Positions 11,100-21,562 of a stretch of DNA of 64,000 bases are shown here, piece after piece; position 1 is the stretch's first letter, and the number at the start of each line of letters is the position of its first letter. Source of the DNA: Adiantum capillus-veneris (lineage: Eukaryota > Streptophyta > Polypodiopsida > Polypodiales > Pteridaceae); contig CM043945.1 of the NCBI GenBank assembly GCA_014529385.2, positions 146,654,241-146,718,240 on the forward strand, read 5' to 3'. A program made the position numbers and the translations under genes. The notes below the pieces were generated by a model. That model was not told the origin of the DNA. It did not search any database and saw only the letters and a list, made by a program, of their open reading frames with translations.

Positions 11100-11582
11100 T
11101 TAGTGGCAGGGCAATCATCTCATGCCCATGGTTCTTTACCACTTCATCAGGTGTAATCATCAAGATTATTGTTGAGTTGAGTACCTTGAGTTTGTACTAT
11201 AGATATTCCTTGTTTGAAGGATAACGCACTTCAAGGATCCACCTTTGAATTTTTTGTCTAGAAGTTTTGTGAGCTTTTGTGTCTTCTGTATCTTCAAAGT
11301 CCTGTAAGGCATGTTGAGAGGTGGAATATCCATTTTGAACTGTTCCTGGCATATCACCTAAGAAACTTTGACTGTTGTTTCCTGGGTTTTCAGGGCACTC
11401 TCAAGGAATCAAGTGCTATATCTTGATGTTGTAGTGCTGCCTTATGTGTGGCACTTTGAGAATTGAACTCCTCTTTGGCCTTTGCCAAATGTTCTTGGAG
11501 CTGTGAAATTTCATCATCAATTGCTTTTTGAATTTCCTTATGCACTATGGTCATAATTTGTCTGTCATATTTCTCTTAAGGT
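11100..11582 (-). pseudogene. ORF2-like coiled-coil fragment
   Basis: On the minus strand from about 11575 downward a frame reads HKEIQKAIDDEISQLQEH, then LAKAKEEFNSQSATHKAAL, a heptad-rich amphipathic pattern predicting a coiled coil. It is followed by a stop and less clear sequence to about 11166. It continues the coding interrupted by the Copia insertion and inversion at 11583. It belongs to the same pol-less element as the fragments at 10499-10640 and 16203-16978. Confidence 0.55.
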
Positions 11583-11734
11583 AGGGCAGCCTCACTAGGA
11601 GGTTTTCCCCTCCGTGCCCTGTATATACGCCCATCATTCTAGGGATTTCAATTTTTCCATTGTACACTAAGTAATACACTCTTTGTTGTGTGCCTCTAAG
11701 CTGTGTGTGTTTTCTTGCAACCCTAATTCTAACA
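11583..11734 (+). repeat. Copia 3' LTR, inverted remainder
   Basis: Matches the distal two thirds of the 5' LTR but in the opposite orientation: landmarks CCTCACTAGGAGGTTTT, CCCATCATTCTAGGG, CACTAAGTAATACACTCT and the terminal GCAACCCTAATTCTAACA. Immediately outside is CACAT, the complement of the right-hand target duplication. Confidence 0.85.
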
Positions 11735-11739
11735 CACAT

Positions 11740-12091
11740 TTGGAACAAATTAAGGTATAGTTTCAATGTCAAAGAGCACTCTACAAGCTACATGACTTGG
11801 ACATGGAAGATCCCAAAAGAGAGGCAGCTAAATAAATTAAAGAGAATCTACAACAAAAGATTGAGGAATTACAAACAGTGCAAACACAACTCCAATCTGA
11901 ACTTCAAAGAGAAAAAGAAAATGTTGTATATTACTACAGGGAAGTTCAAGCTTTTAATGAGGTAAATAAAAAAATTTCAAGTAGAGCAGCAAAACCTAGC
12001 AGAAGAGCTAGTCAAAGAATGCAAAAGGATTCCAAACTCGGAAAATCATATGCAGTTGTGAGAAAAACACTTACACATCACATAACTCAAA
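11740..12091 (+). pseudogene. Inverted piece of the ORF2 coiled coil
   Basis: This stretch codes on the plus strand although its parent element is on the minus strand. It reads IEELQTVQTQLQSELQ then REKENVVYYYREVQAFNE and, after a shift at an A-run near 11970, VEQQNLAEELVKECKR: a coiled coil. Two stop codons (near 11763 and 11832) interrupt it. If the flanking inversion is undone, its first codons join in frame, across the duplicated ATGTG target site, with the segment ending at 16203. That places it inside the pol-less element and shows that the Copia insertion went into a coding region. Confidence 0.65.
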
Positions 12092-12148
12092 TGCCCTGGC
12101 AGTCCTAAGTGTGTTCACACACATCACTACCACATGTATATGGTAACA
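12092..12148 (-). repeat. Copia 3' LTR, retained start
   Basis: Minus strand begins TGTTACCATATACATG and matches the start of the 5' LTR for about 57 bp. Homology stops at TGCCCT (12092-12097), the inversion breakpoint. Confidence 0.85.
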
Positions 12149-12160
12149 AATCCCCCCTGG
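12149..12160 (-). other. Copia polypurine tract
   Basis: Minus-strand CCAGGGGGGATT lies directly before the 3' LTR start at 12148, as needed for plus-strand priming. Confidence 0.85.
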
Positions 12161-12228
12161 AGTGATGCGGTGAATGAGAGGTGGCACATGAGTAAAGGGA
12201 AGTGCCATGGCCTAAGGATATGATCACA

Positions 12229-12600
12229 TCACAAAGGGGAGTAAGCCCAAAGCTTTGCAAGAAGCTTTGAACTTCTCATGAGACAATGCCTTTGTGAAAA
12301 GACCCCTACAAGGTTGTCCTGTGTTGGCACATAAGCCAAGCTGATCTCTTCTGCTGAGACACTCTTCCTAGCATAGTGGTAATGCACCTCAATGTGATTT
12401 GTGAGAGCATGAAAAATTGGGTTCCTCGCAACTGCCAATGCATTCGGATTATCAATATAGATAGTGTTGGTAGTGTCCTGTCTAACACCCAAATCAGCCA
12501 TAAGGCGTCTGAGCCATACACACTCAACCATAGTTGTGAAGACTACCCTGTACTCAGCCTCACAACTAGAAGTGGCCACAAGGTTGCTTCTTGCTCAACC
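12229..12600 (-). pseudogene. Copia RNase H
   Basis: VATSSCEAEYRVVFTTMVE (12585-12525) carries the catalytic Glu region of Copia RNase H; YIDNPNALAVARNPIFHALT (about 12460-12400) contains the conserved D-N/S; VSAEEISLAYVPTQDNL ends the domain. The frame is open from 12579 to 12229 and finishes about 70 bp before the polypurine tract, as usual. Confidence 0.88.
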
Positions 12601-13775
12601 ATGATATACATGAACTTCCAAGCATGAAACAAAAACCACTTGTGGACACTCACATGTCAAAACAACCAACCCAATTTGAGTGCAAAAAAACATGTAAGTC
12701 TGGTGAATGTAAGTATGGCGGGAATGATCCCCCCTTGGGATAAAACAAATCAAGATGTAAAGTTCCACTCAAGTGGCAAAAAATCCTCTTCACAGATTGC
12801 CAATGCTTAGACCCTCGGCTATGCATAAATCTGTTGACCTCCTGTGAGACTGCAAACTGAATATTTGGCCTTGTGTTGGATACATAAATTAGGCATCCAA
12901 CAATAGTTTGATAAAAAGTGACCACCATAATCATGAAGAATCAATTTGAAACTTGTTTCCATGGGAGTGGCACTAAGTTTGCAATCCTAAAGTCCAAACT
13001 TACATAGCAATGTCTCTATGTAATTTTTTTGACACAAGGCAATACCACCATCACACTGCTTAAATTGTATACCCAAGTAATGATGCAACAGCCCCAACTC
13101 TTTCATCTTGGTAGTAGCATTCAAATCAGCCTTCAATTCAGAAATATTTCTCTCATTTGGTCCAGTGATCGGTAAATCATATACATAAAGAACTACAATG
13201 AAAAGTACATCACCCTCACGCTTTAAATACAATGTACTTTTTGTTGGACTGTTACAAAAGCCTCATTTGACCAAATGAGTGTCATCCTTCTCATACCAAG
13301 CACGAGGAGATTGCTTCAATCCATAAAAATCTTTGTTACATTGGCACACCTTATCCTCTTGTCCTTTCTTTACAAAACCACGAGGCTGCATTACATAAAC
13401 TTCCTCAAATATGTTACCATTCAAGAAAGTAGTAGCAATGTCTGACTGCTATACATCCCAGCCAAAATGAGCTACCAATGCACATAGAAAATGCACAATA
13501 TTCATACAACAAGTGGGAGCAGGAGTCTCTTCATAATCTATTCCTTTTTGTTGTGCATAACCCTTTGCAACAAGTCGAGCCTTATAGCGATCAATCTCAC
13601 CATCCGGCTTGCATTTCAACTTGTAAACCCACTTTGTACCAATGGACTTTTTGCCAAAAGGCATATTACATAAATTCCATCTGCCATTTTCTATAAGTGC
13701 ATCATATTTTGATTGCATGGTAGCCATCCAATTTTCTAAATTCTATGCTTCATCAAAAGACAGAGGTTCCTCAAC
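12601..13775 (-). pseudogene. pol: Copia reverse transcriptase
   Basis: Landmarks on the minus strand are IGTKWVYKLKCKPDGEIDRY then KARLVAKGYAQQKGIDYEET (13650-13530), VYVMQPRGFVKKGQEDKV and DFYGLKQSPRAWYEKDD (13410-13290), LGLLHHYLGIQFK (about 13100-13062) and YVSNTRPNIQFAVSQ (about 12895-12850). The catalytic motif, normally YVDDL, reads YVYDL (about 13185-13170): one of the two metal-binding aspartates is Tyr. Several frameshifts break it as well. It cannot be active. Confidence 0.88.
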
Positions 13776-14199
13776 TTATGTAAGACAATCTGATGCATAA
13801 GATGCACGGCAAGAACTTGAACGAGTACAACTAGACAAAGGTGCATCCAATTTACTATCACACGGAGTATGCACTAGCCATTTAGGCATACCTCTAGCCT
13901 GTTCATTCTCAGTCCTTTCCTCATCAAGCACATCATGTACGTCTGCACAAGGAACAGGCTGATCTGGAACTTTTTGAAAAACCCTTATAGGCTGTACATT
14001 TGCCTCATTGGAATTAACATCCGTACTTCCACCACTAAAAAGAGGTACCAAAGTATCATAATTGTCATGTGAGCTTACATTACTGTCTCTAGTACATGAC
14101 AACAAGGACTGGATAGAATCTTTGACAAACACAACATCTCGTGAAACTAGAGTACGCTTTGTTTTTGGATGATACAACCTATAGCCTTTTCTTTCAATA
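13776..14199 (-). pseudogene. Copia integrase, C-terminal remnant only
   Basis: YGIERKGYRLYHPKTKRT then LVSRDVVF at about 14205-14130 is the conserved post-core segment of Copia integrases. A Ser/Asp-rich linker follows to 13776, where a stop precedes VEEPLSFDEA, the start of the RT entry region. The D-D-35-E core, usually about 300 residues between protease and this motif, is absent. The deletion junction lies near 14205. Confidence 0.85.
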
Positions 14200-14594
14200 C
14201 CATAACCAAAAAAAATAAATTTGACAGCCCACCAAAATTGAGATCATGTACTGTAAATTTGTCATCCACAAATTCTACTACAAGACCAAGTCTAGCAAGT
14301 GCAGATACTGACAAAAGATTCTTCTTGATCCCAAGTACATAAAGTGCATTAACAAGTGTGAAAGAACTACCATTTTCATCAGTGAGAACTATCTTTCCAA
14401 CTCCCTGAATCGTATAAGAGGCATTGTTGGCCCAAGTAACTGAATTCCCATGAGGGTTAGACTAAAGAGAGGTGAACAAATCACGATGTGAGGTAATGTG
14501 ATTTGTAGCACCACTGTCAATATACCACACATGTGAATCTGCAACAACTGACATGCATGCATCATGGACAACAGGAACATAGGTACACTCTGCA
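14200..14594 (-). pseudogene. Copia protease
   Basis: The frame reads SHVWYIDSGATNHIT (about 14535-14490), the catalytic D-S-G of Copia retropepsins, then NALYVLGIKKNLLSVSALARLG (about 14350-14290; family NALYVPGIKKNLLS). An in-frame TAG at about 14462 interrupts it. After VVEFVDDKFTVHDL the sequence runs almost directly into the integrase C-terminus, so the GAG-pre-integrase zinc module and the catalytic core are deleted. Confidence 0.8.
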
Positions 14595-15566
14595 CTAAAA
14601 GCCCATTTTGACAACATCAGTATCACAGTCTCCTTTCATAGAAGACTCAAGAGTAGTTGCATTTGTAGTGGATCCAGCATTTGCAATGGAACCACCCTCT
14701 TTCTTCTTAGCCTCTATGGCCTTCAACTTAGGACATTTCTTGATCAAGTGATTATTAGATTTACAATAATGGTAGTGAATCTTCTTTTTGCCCTTGTCAC
14801 CAAAATTTCCAGACAAATTGTTGCCAGCAAAAGCATTAGGAACAGGTGATTTTTCACTCGTAGAAGAACCATAAGAAGTGGCTGAATTGTTATTACCACC
14901 CTTTCTTTGAGTAGCAATAAAAGCCTATTCAATTGCATGTTGTATTATCCTATTTTTCTAGAAAGTGACTCTTGCAATAGCAATGTGCACAATGCATCAA
15001 ACTTGACAACTTCAGGATGTCCTTGGGTCATAAGTCTCCAAGTACTAGCAAAAGTCTGGTAGGAGTCTGACAAGGCATCAAGAACAATCCGCACAAGGAA
15101 ACTGTCTGAAATGACTTCACTTGCAGAAATAAGTTGCTCATTGATATCCTTGACACTAGCAAGGAAAGTGTCCATGTCATCTTTCTCATGCATAATATTT
15201 GATTCCAGCTCTTTACGCAGCAATGCAATTTTAATTATTACGACTTGCATAAAGACCAACTAGAATATCCCAAGCCTGTTTTTCACATTTCACTGAATGA
15301 ATGCGAGGATTAATAGTGTGCTTTATAGACAACACAAACAATACATAATCTTGTGCATCTTTTACATCCCAACGAGCTTGTTCTGTCGTAGGCAAAACAA
15401 CTCTAGCAACAAAAATCCTTGTAGCAAGACCTGCAACATCCTCAACAACGCCTGGATCCTTAGAACCAGGAGGTATATCAATGCCCTGCATAACATTTGG
15501 AACACCCTTTGACACAAGAACATGTTGCATCATGTAAGCCCACATAGGGTAATTATCCCCATCCAA
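14595..15566 (-). pseudogene. gag: Copia Gag
   Basis: Structural protein of the Copia particle, in several frames. The N-terminus reads DGDNYPMWAYMMQHVLVSKG (15566 downward), a UBN2/Retrotran_gag-type start, followed after a break near 15231 by IALLRKELESNIMHEKDD, DTFLASVKDINEQLISA and LDALSDSYQTFASTWR (15259-14945). The nucleocapsid segment at about 14795-14740 reads HYHYCKSNNHLIKKC; the expected first Cys of the CCHC knuckle is Tyr (TGC to TAC), so zinc binding is lost. Protease coding follows directly. Two frame changes and missing sequence between 14945 and 14816 confirm decay. Confidence 0.85.
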
Positions 15567-15954
15567 TGTGTCCTCAAGAGAGCAAACATCTTGAACACAT
15601 CTCTATCGGCCATGAAAAATGCCCGCACCTAATGTAAAAAATTGTTTAAAAACATGAGAAATGAAGCAGGAACAACACGTGTTAAGCACAAATTGTAGAT
15701 GACTGCAAGGGATCTATTATGCAAGAAACGACATTGACAAAATTTCTATATAAAATGACAAAATAGCATGTGCAATACTCTCTGTAGTAGAAACGGAGGC
15801 CAAAATGAGCCCGAATACAAAATATGAGCAGACTAACCTCTTTGAGCTTCTTGAAATTTTTGTCGCCCTACGAACTCTTGCCAAATCTCACAAAATTTGA
15901 AAAAAGTGAGCAGGCATGTGCTGGAGCTGACGACCAAGCGTAGAAGGACGTAAC

Positions 15955-15969
15955 CTACTCTGATACCAA
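15955..15969 (-). other. Primer binding site, tRNA-iMet
   Basis: Minus-strand TGGTATCAGAGTAGG directly after the LTR is the standard initiator-Met primer site of plant Copia elements (TGGTATCAGAGC) with mismatches only after base 11. Confidence 0.88.
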
Positions 15970-15970
15970 T

Positions 15971-16197
15971 TGTTGGAGTTAGGGTTGCAAAAAACACACA
16001 CAACTTGGAGAATATGAAGGAAGCTCAAGCCACACAAAAGAGAGTGTATTACTTAGTGTGCAATGGAAAGATTGATATCCCCAGAATGATGGGTGTATAT
16101 ATAATGCACGGGAGGAAAAACCTCCTAGTGAGGGAAAAAATGCCCCTGCTGTCGTAAGTGTGTTCACACACATCACTACCACATGTATATGGTAGCA
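15971..16197 (-). repeat. Copia 5' LTR
   Basis: 227 bp, beginning TGCTACCATA and ending CTCCAACA on the minus strand. It contains TATATATACACCC as a likely TATA region. It is followed by a single T and the initiator-tRNA primer site. Confidence 0.88.
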
Positions 16198-16202
16198 ATG
16201 TG

Positions 16203-16978
16203 CATCAATCTCAAAAGACTTTACCCAATTGGCTCCCTTCATCTACTATTGTATGTGAGCGGGGCGACCTAGGCTTTTGTTTTTTCCCATGAGTTTGGTC
16301 AGAGGTACCAACTTCCGTCATCTTTATTGTGCTTCCGCTATTTCACCCTTATCATATTTTCCTTCAGGTGTAATTGGAGTTTGTTTAATCTCTTGACCTT
16401 CAGTTCTCTCCATATTTTGGGTTGTATGTATTGTTGGAAACACTTTGTATAATGTTTTCTTGGGAAATTATGTTGTCTGCTCGACATGTTCTTTCTCCAT
16501 TGTCTAGTCACCTCTTGAGTAGGAGGAGGGGTGGTTGCATTTATTGTTGATGGCATAATTCGGTGTGAATTTCAAAATTCTCTACACCACCTTCCTTATG
16601 AGTTTTTTCTGCCTCCTTTGCTTTAATAGATTTGTCAAATGATTGCAAATCATCATCACGTTGCCATTTGGATTCCTCTCGCTCCCTTTTCTCAACTTTA
16701 TGTTTGAGCTCATTCTGAATCCACTGCCACATGTTGCTAGCAATCTTCAGATTATCCATGGCTACCCTTCGTTTGTATTGTTTGATATTTTCTAGAACCT
16801 CAGCCTTGGGATGTTCTAGTGGCCTGTTTTGATCCTCTTCTCCCAAGTCATATACCTCATCTCCAAGGTTTCTTTTTTCTTGATTCCTTTGACTCCGGAT
16901 CCATTCTCTTAGGTCCTGTGCTTCCTCCACAGACGTTTGGGTTTGTGTAATGCGTATAGTACTTGTCAAACTGTTCAA
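16203..16978 (-). pseudogene. ORF2-like fragment, part upstream of Copia insertion
   Basis: The open frame 16978-16541 is highly charged (EEAQDLREWIRSQRNQEKRN, KHKVEKREREESKWQRDDD) with heptad-like pattern. Below it, in a frame with three stops, the sequence ends GANWVKSFEIDAH at the Copia target site. Position and composition match the middle of ORF2 in the copy at 57428-60785, although direct residue identity is low by eye. I infer that it is the central, coiled-coil-forming portion. Confidence 0.5.
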
Positions 16979-17700
16979 CCTTTCCTTGAGATGTGTTTTG
17001 TGGAGTTTATATCCTGCTGTTTCTTCCTTGTCCCCGTTTGAAGATTGATACTCTGAGGGAGCATCTGTGTCCTTTGATTTATTTTCATATAGGAAACTTT
17101 TGTTAGCAGTAGTCCACCATTTATGCAGGTCTTGTTGTGGTCAGTGTTCTTTAGATTTTCTTCCACTAAAATCTCTAGTGTATATATGTGTCTAGGTCAC
17201 ATCTTATGACCCTTTTCTCTGACATCCCTATTTTCAGTACCACCGCAATGTGGAGATTGGGTTCACTATACCTTGGTGGTTTTTGGACTTTCAAGTGTTG
17301 TGCGATGAGTTGAGCGGCACTTCTATCTCTAAGTATACTAGGTCTTGATTTTGTGTCCAAGTTGCTTCACAAATGTCTTGTCATTGTCCACCACCTTGGT
17401 CTTGAGGAGTAGATTGTGATTTCTTGGAGGCAAGTGTAATGCTTGATTTATCATATCCATCGTGATTTGGACTTTGACCTTTTCACCATCTTTGTCTGTA
17501 AGGGTTGCCTCCTTGTTTTACTCTTGATGGACAACATAAGCTCACGAGCCCGTTGGTAATCTATTCCACATGGTAGTAGTCGAAAAAATGTGTCCATCTG
17601 CATGCATCTTGAATCTCATTGCCAAATTTTTCAGAGGGTCATGGATCATGATACATGTTCCACAACATTTAGTCACACAATTTTGTCAGTTGTATATCCA
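16979..17700 (-). pseudogene. ORF2-like N-terminal globular fragment
   Basis: At about 17530-17435 the minus strand reads DKDGEKVKVQITMDMINQAL followed by HLPPRN. This has the same layout as DLQGKPDTEIVITERVVAAALDL in the ORF2 copies (an Asp/Gly turn, beta strand, Thr/Glu-Met helix, then L-x-L/P). It resembles the putative plant transposon protein domain found in many plant Ty3 elements. Several stops occur. Upstream, 17700-18470 has no clear frame and would be leader sequence. Confidence 0.45.
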
Positions 17701-18469
17701 AACCATGTGTGAGTCATATTTTCACTTCTTTTTGCAATTGGATCTCAAAAAGAAAAAAATCCACAATCTTAGTCTATTTCCAAGGTTCTTTGTATTTTTT
17801 GCCCAATTTTCTTGATTTGGTTGAGTTTTTGTGTCAATCTTTTCCACGAAAAATATGTAGCTGGAGCTTGGAATCACTCAGTACCAAGTGGTATCACTTT
17901 GTGCAAAAAATTCAAGGGGGTCATGGATTGAGATCCATGTACCTGCACCAATCACATTGAAACTTTCCAGATTCACACTATGGTGTGGTTAATACTTTTT
18001 TGCACTTCTTTTGAAGTTTTGATCAGCTTTCAAGTTCTAACCATCAAAGTTTCATTATTTCCAAGTTTATGGTTGTTTTAGGAAAAATATGGTCTTAGAC
18101 AGTTTTCTTTTTTGATCTTTCAGTCCAAATTTGATGGGTGAAAGTTTCTACTTACCCTACTCCTAAGTATATAATTGAAACATGAAAGGAAAATAGACAA
18201 AACAATACAAATTGAAGACAACATTAAAAATGATACAACACTTTGAAAGTAATGAGAAAATCAAAGAATGAAATGCTTTTGGCTATCTCACTCACAACCT
18301 GCTTACCTCTTGAGAATAGATCTAGCAAGTCCTCAACTCCTGGACTCTACCAAGAACTAAACCTCGTGTCTAGCTTCCTGATTGTTAAAGTGTAAACGTA
18401 GTGGGAATTAAAATCAAAGTTTCTAAGTAGAAGCTACGACTCAGTCACTCACCACCTAAGGATCACCAT

Positions 18470-18486
18470 CCATGGCAATGGTGCCA
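18470..18486 (-). other. Primer binding site, tRNA-Asp-like, CpG-decayed
   Basis: On the minus strand TGGCACCATTGCCATGG follows the 5' LTR. It equals the tRNA-Asp-type site used by many plant Ty3 elements except for A in place of G at the two CpG positions and a later mismatch, as expected from cytosine methylation and deamination. Confidence 0.6.
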
Positions 18487-18488
18487 AT

Positions 18489-19033
18489 TTTAGCGGGTCG
18501 CCACGATGGACGTCTATATCATAGCTTTTTGGCACTAACATAATGTCAATACTCGAGAAAGCGACTTGGATGGGTCACAAAGACTGTTTAAGATTGACAA
18601 ACTCAAAGAAGTGAGACAACGAAATAATGTAAAATACCTAAAGCATGAAAATCTCTCGCTCTTAGATCTAGCCATGTACCTATATCCTAAGTCACCTTAC
18701 TCGGTCATCAATCTGTTTTAGCACCCAGACAAAGTCCAAATGCTACATAACTTTGGGACAAGGTCAAGAACACTTAGAGACACTATCCTACTAAGTTTTG
18801 TCACATTTTGAGAAGTTACCAAAATCACGATCCATCATAATTTAGGTCTCATAAACAACAACATAACACATCAGATAGGTTGCCATAGGGTCTAGGAACA
18901 CTCTCGTATAGTCAAAATGTCAAAAAACGCTCATTAACAAACTCAAATCAACAGATTTATCCTTCTAACTTGTAGTCAAAAATCACAATAGAATCAACAA
19001 TGAGCACACTTGAATGAAAGAGCATTGAACAAG
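18489..19033 (-). repeat. Probable 5' LTR of the ORF2-only element
   Basis: Partner of 9973-10498. Its minus-strand end lies two or three bases from the tRNA-Asp-like primer site, which is what fixes it as the 5' LTR and sets the element on the minus strand. Confidence 0.62.
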
Positions 19034-19291
19034 GAACACATTGCAAGTTTCAAAATTGAAATGTCATTACCAGAACTCAAGATGTGTGGATTACAAGTTG
19101 TAGGGAAAAATCACTCTTAGCCATATGATTCAAACTCCTCAAACACATGATAATAGTCCCCTTTTCCCACTTTACAACTTAGACTTTATACTTAGGTGTG
19201 TCTTGCTAGTGGCCGACCGTACTAGACTTAGATCCATTACAAGTTTTACCCTCGGCTTCTCAGAGCTTGTCCATCTTTCAATCAAAGATTA

Positions 19292-19666
19292 TCAAAATAT
19301 ATACAAGGCTTTTGAAAAGAGAGTGAGAGTATATTGAATTTCTAGGCTTAAGGAAGAAGGGGTCGACTTGGAGGGCGCCCGTTTGGCTTGACTCGTAACA
19401 TCAATTCTATTTTTTGTGGCATCAAAGATGGTAGGTGCACCTGCCTCTAATTTAACCTTGAGTGTGGGAAATACACCAGCTATGAATCTCTCCTTCTTTA
19501 AGCATTCTACAACATTCCTAGAGTTCTTGTTTCTTGTGAGCAGCAATGTCTTTCCATAGTTTTTGAGTGTATTGGGGGTTGAAAAAGTATCACTTGAAGT
19601 GATCCAAAACATCCTTATAGCTTTTCCTAATGTTCTTAGATAAAGAAGATAACCAATTACTAGCAT
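19292..19666 (-). pseudogene. Retrotransposon Gag fragment
   Basis: The segment VECLKKERFIAGVFPTLKVK then LEAGAPTIFDATKNRIDV resembles the C-terminal half of the Retrotrans_gag domain, where an F-x-x-G-L segment is followed by a helix beginning T-F-E-E-A. Here F-I-A-G-V-F and T-I-F-D-A-T hold these positions. No zinc knuckle, protease or LTR is visible nearby; the fragment may belong to an element upstream on the minus strand. The interval 19037-19291 shows nothing else. Confidence 0.45.
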
Positions 19667-19736
19667 CTTTCCTCAGAACTATCTCAAATATTTCTAAGCA
19701 TTCCTCATCACCTATCACATTTGTTATACAACAATT

Positions 19737-19815
19737 CTAAATTAAAAACAACAAACAATTCTAAATTAAAATTCTAAATTGTTTGTTATACAACAAACAA
19801 TTCTAAATAAAAAAA
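19737..19815. repeat. AT-rich direct and inverted repeat
   Basis: ACAAACAATTCTAAAT occurs twice and ACAAACAATT is followed after about 16 nt by its complement AATTGTTTGT, giving a possible 10-bp-stem hairpin. An A-run follows at 19808. Confidence 0.7.
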
Positions 19816-20799
19816 AAAACGCTCAATGACGTCATCCTTGCCAAGCTCTCTAAAAAGAGAGGAGATTATAACATTTGGCATTGGGAATCCATTGAAAGAA
19901 TTTTAAGACAAATTTATTTATTTTTACTTTTCTTTCTTAAAAAGATTTACACACACAATGTTTTGCTAGGTTTCAACTTGCTCTTAAACAAGATGAAGAC
20001 ATGCATAGCAAGGGATGTCCCATAGTCAAGAAGAGGTAGGATGACAAGGTTTGGTCATGCAAGAATTTCTTCTACTCTTTGAGCACCAAACATGAACATC
20101 AAATGTTTTTGAAAAAGTATCTTTCTACTCATTGCAATGTTTATTCCAACGTGTAGTGAAAATTGAAAGGGATAAATGTCTATTCTTGGACCATTATCCA
20201 TGGTCTATGCACAACGCCTAATTATTCAAAATAGAACAAAAATATACACATCCAAACTAAGGTCATACTACCTGATAAGATGCAAGATAGAAGGATTCGT
20301 TGATGCATTTATTTTAGCTAGCCTTCAAGGACCTAGAATCCTACAAAACACGTGTTGAAATTGTACCTTGGTAGTAACAATGATCTGTATCCTTTTCCTT
20401 GCAATAGGAATGAAAGTTTCATACAATGTTTTGTGATTCATATAATCTAATTGATTGTACTAAAGGCTAAGCATCCACACAATATGGGACAACAATATCC
20501 AAAAAGACCTCCTTAGTGGGGACACCAAAATTGAGGCACTCTGGAGCAAGCAACAAGAGAATCAACCTCTAAACACTCCTCAAGGCTCCCGTGCTTCTCA
20601 ATTGGTACTAGGGAAACCATAAACACAAAAAAAAAGAACAAATACACATCCAAACCTAAAGAAGAAAAGGGGCACCACCTATTTATGGGATGAGAACGAG
20701 GATGCAAAAGTGTTTTAATCAATGATAAAAAAGAGGCACAACAAAGCACACTGGAGCAATCACATACATTAAATGGAGCAAGAAAATTGTGGAGCCACC

Positions 20800-20801
<2 letters not shown>

Positions 20802-20881
<80 letters not shown>
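20802..20881. repeat. GA/CT microsatellite, about 80 bp
   Basis: An essentially perfect (AG)n tract of about 40 units. An open frame of Arg-Glu repeats across it is not a gene. Confidence 0.98.
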
Positions 20882-20883
<2 letters not shown>

Positions 20884-21503
20884 TGGATCTTGTGTAATAG
20901 TTGGTTTGAGACGTGTAATGTGATGTTGTTTGTTATGATGCTGTCATGGAGCTTGCATTAAACTAAATCAATGTTTAGTGAATGCTAAACATTGCCATCA
21001 CACACATTGTCTTAGGATTGTGGAAAACCCCTTACCACCATACCCTCCTACAATGAAGAAGATTTAGCCAATAAAGACACACTAAAACACTTTTAGAATA
21101 AGATTCAATGACGCAATTCTAAGATAAAAATCACCTTGAATTTGCCAGAGCACACTATTGCACAAGTGGAAGGAAAAAGATTATAAAGGCAAAACACGTC
21201 TTTACATTACCAAACCCTCAATGTTGATAATGGATGAGAGATACCCCTCCCCAGGGGTCTATGCTCAAAATACACAATTTACACCTTCATACAATTTTCA
21301 ATATACATCACAATTGCGGAAGTGTTTGCATAGGGGAGGAGTTCTTAGCACCCGACCAAGCATGGAGTTTAGGCCATGAGCCAGACTGCATCTAGAGGCA
21401 CCTAGAGGCTAGTGCTACCTCTGAATGGGTGTTATGAATGAAAGCGTACTCGAGGAAAAGTATAACATTGTGGAGGGTGAATATATGCGTACACCACATT
21501 GCG

Positions 21504-21506
<3 letters not shown>

Positions 21507-21560
<54 letters not shown>
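21507..21560. repeat. GA/CT microsatellite, about 54 bp
   Basis: A second perfect (AG)n tract about 630 bp from the first. Sequence from 19820 to 22600 other than these tracts shows no recognised gene. Confidence 0.98.

Positions 21561-21562
<2 letters not shown>

Larger units (their letters stand above)
11583..16197 (-). mobile_element. Ty1/Copia element with inverted 3' LTR end, inactive
   Basis: The element runs on the minus strand from its 5' LTR (15971-16197) through primer site, gag, protease, integrase remnant, RT and RNase H to a polypurine tract (12149-12160) and a 3' LTR. Only 12092-12148 of the 3' LTR is in normal orientation; the remainder is at 11583-11734 and inverted. The target duplication is ATGTG at 16198-16202 and its complement CACAT at 11735-11739, which fits only if the inversion is undone. 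The integrase catalytic core is missing and the RT active site is mutated. It is nested in the element at 9973-19033. Confidence 0.88.
9973..19033 (-). mobile_element. Non-autonomous LTR element with ORF2-type coding region, interrupted by Copia
   Basis: Two diverged direct repeats of about 530-545 bp bound this interval. On the minus strand the right copy ends next to TGGCACCATTGCCATGG, which differs from the plant tRNA-Asp primer site TGGCGCCGTTGCC by two CpG-to-CpA changes. Between the repeats, apart from the nested Copia element, only ORF2-like coding remains: a globular segment, coiled-coil and a C-terminal segment matching the ORF at 57428-60785. No protease, RT or integrase belonging to this element was found. 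It therefore looks like a pol-less derivative. A polypurine tract before the left repeat was not identified, so the LTR assignment is probable rather than proven. Confidence 0.6.

Noticed and set aside
20773-20961. Arg-Glu repeat protein
   Set aside because: It is translation of the (AG)n microsatellite; the same applies to 21499-21750.
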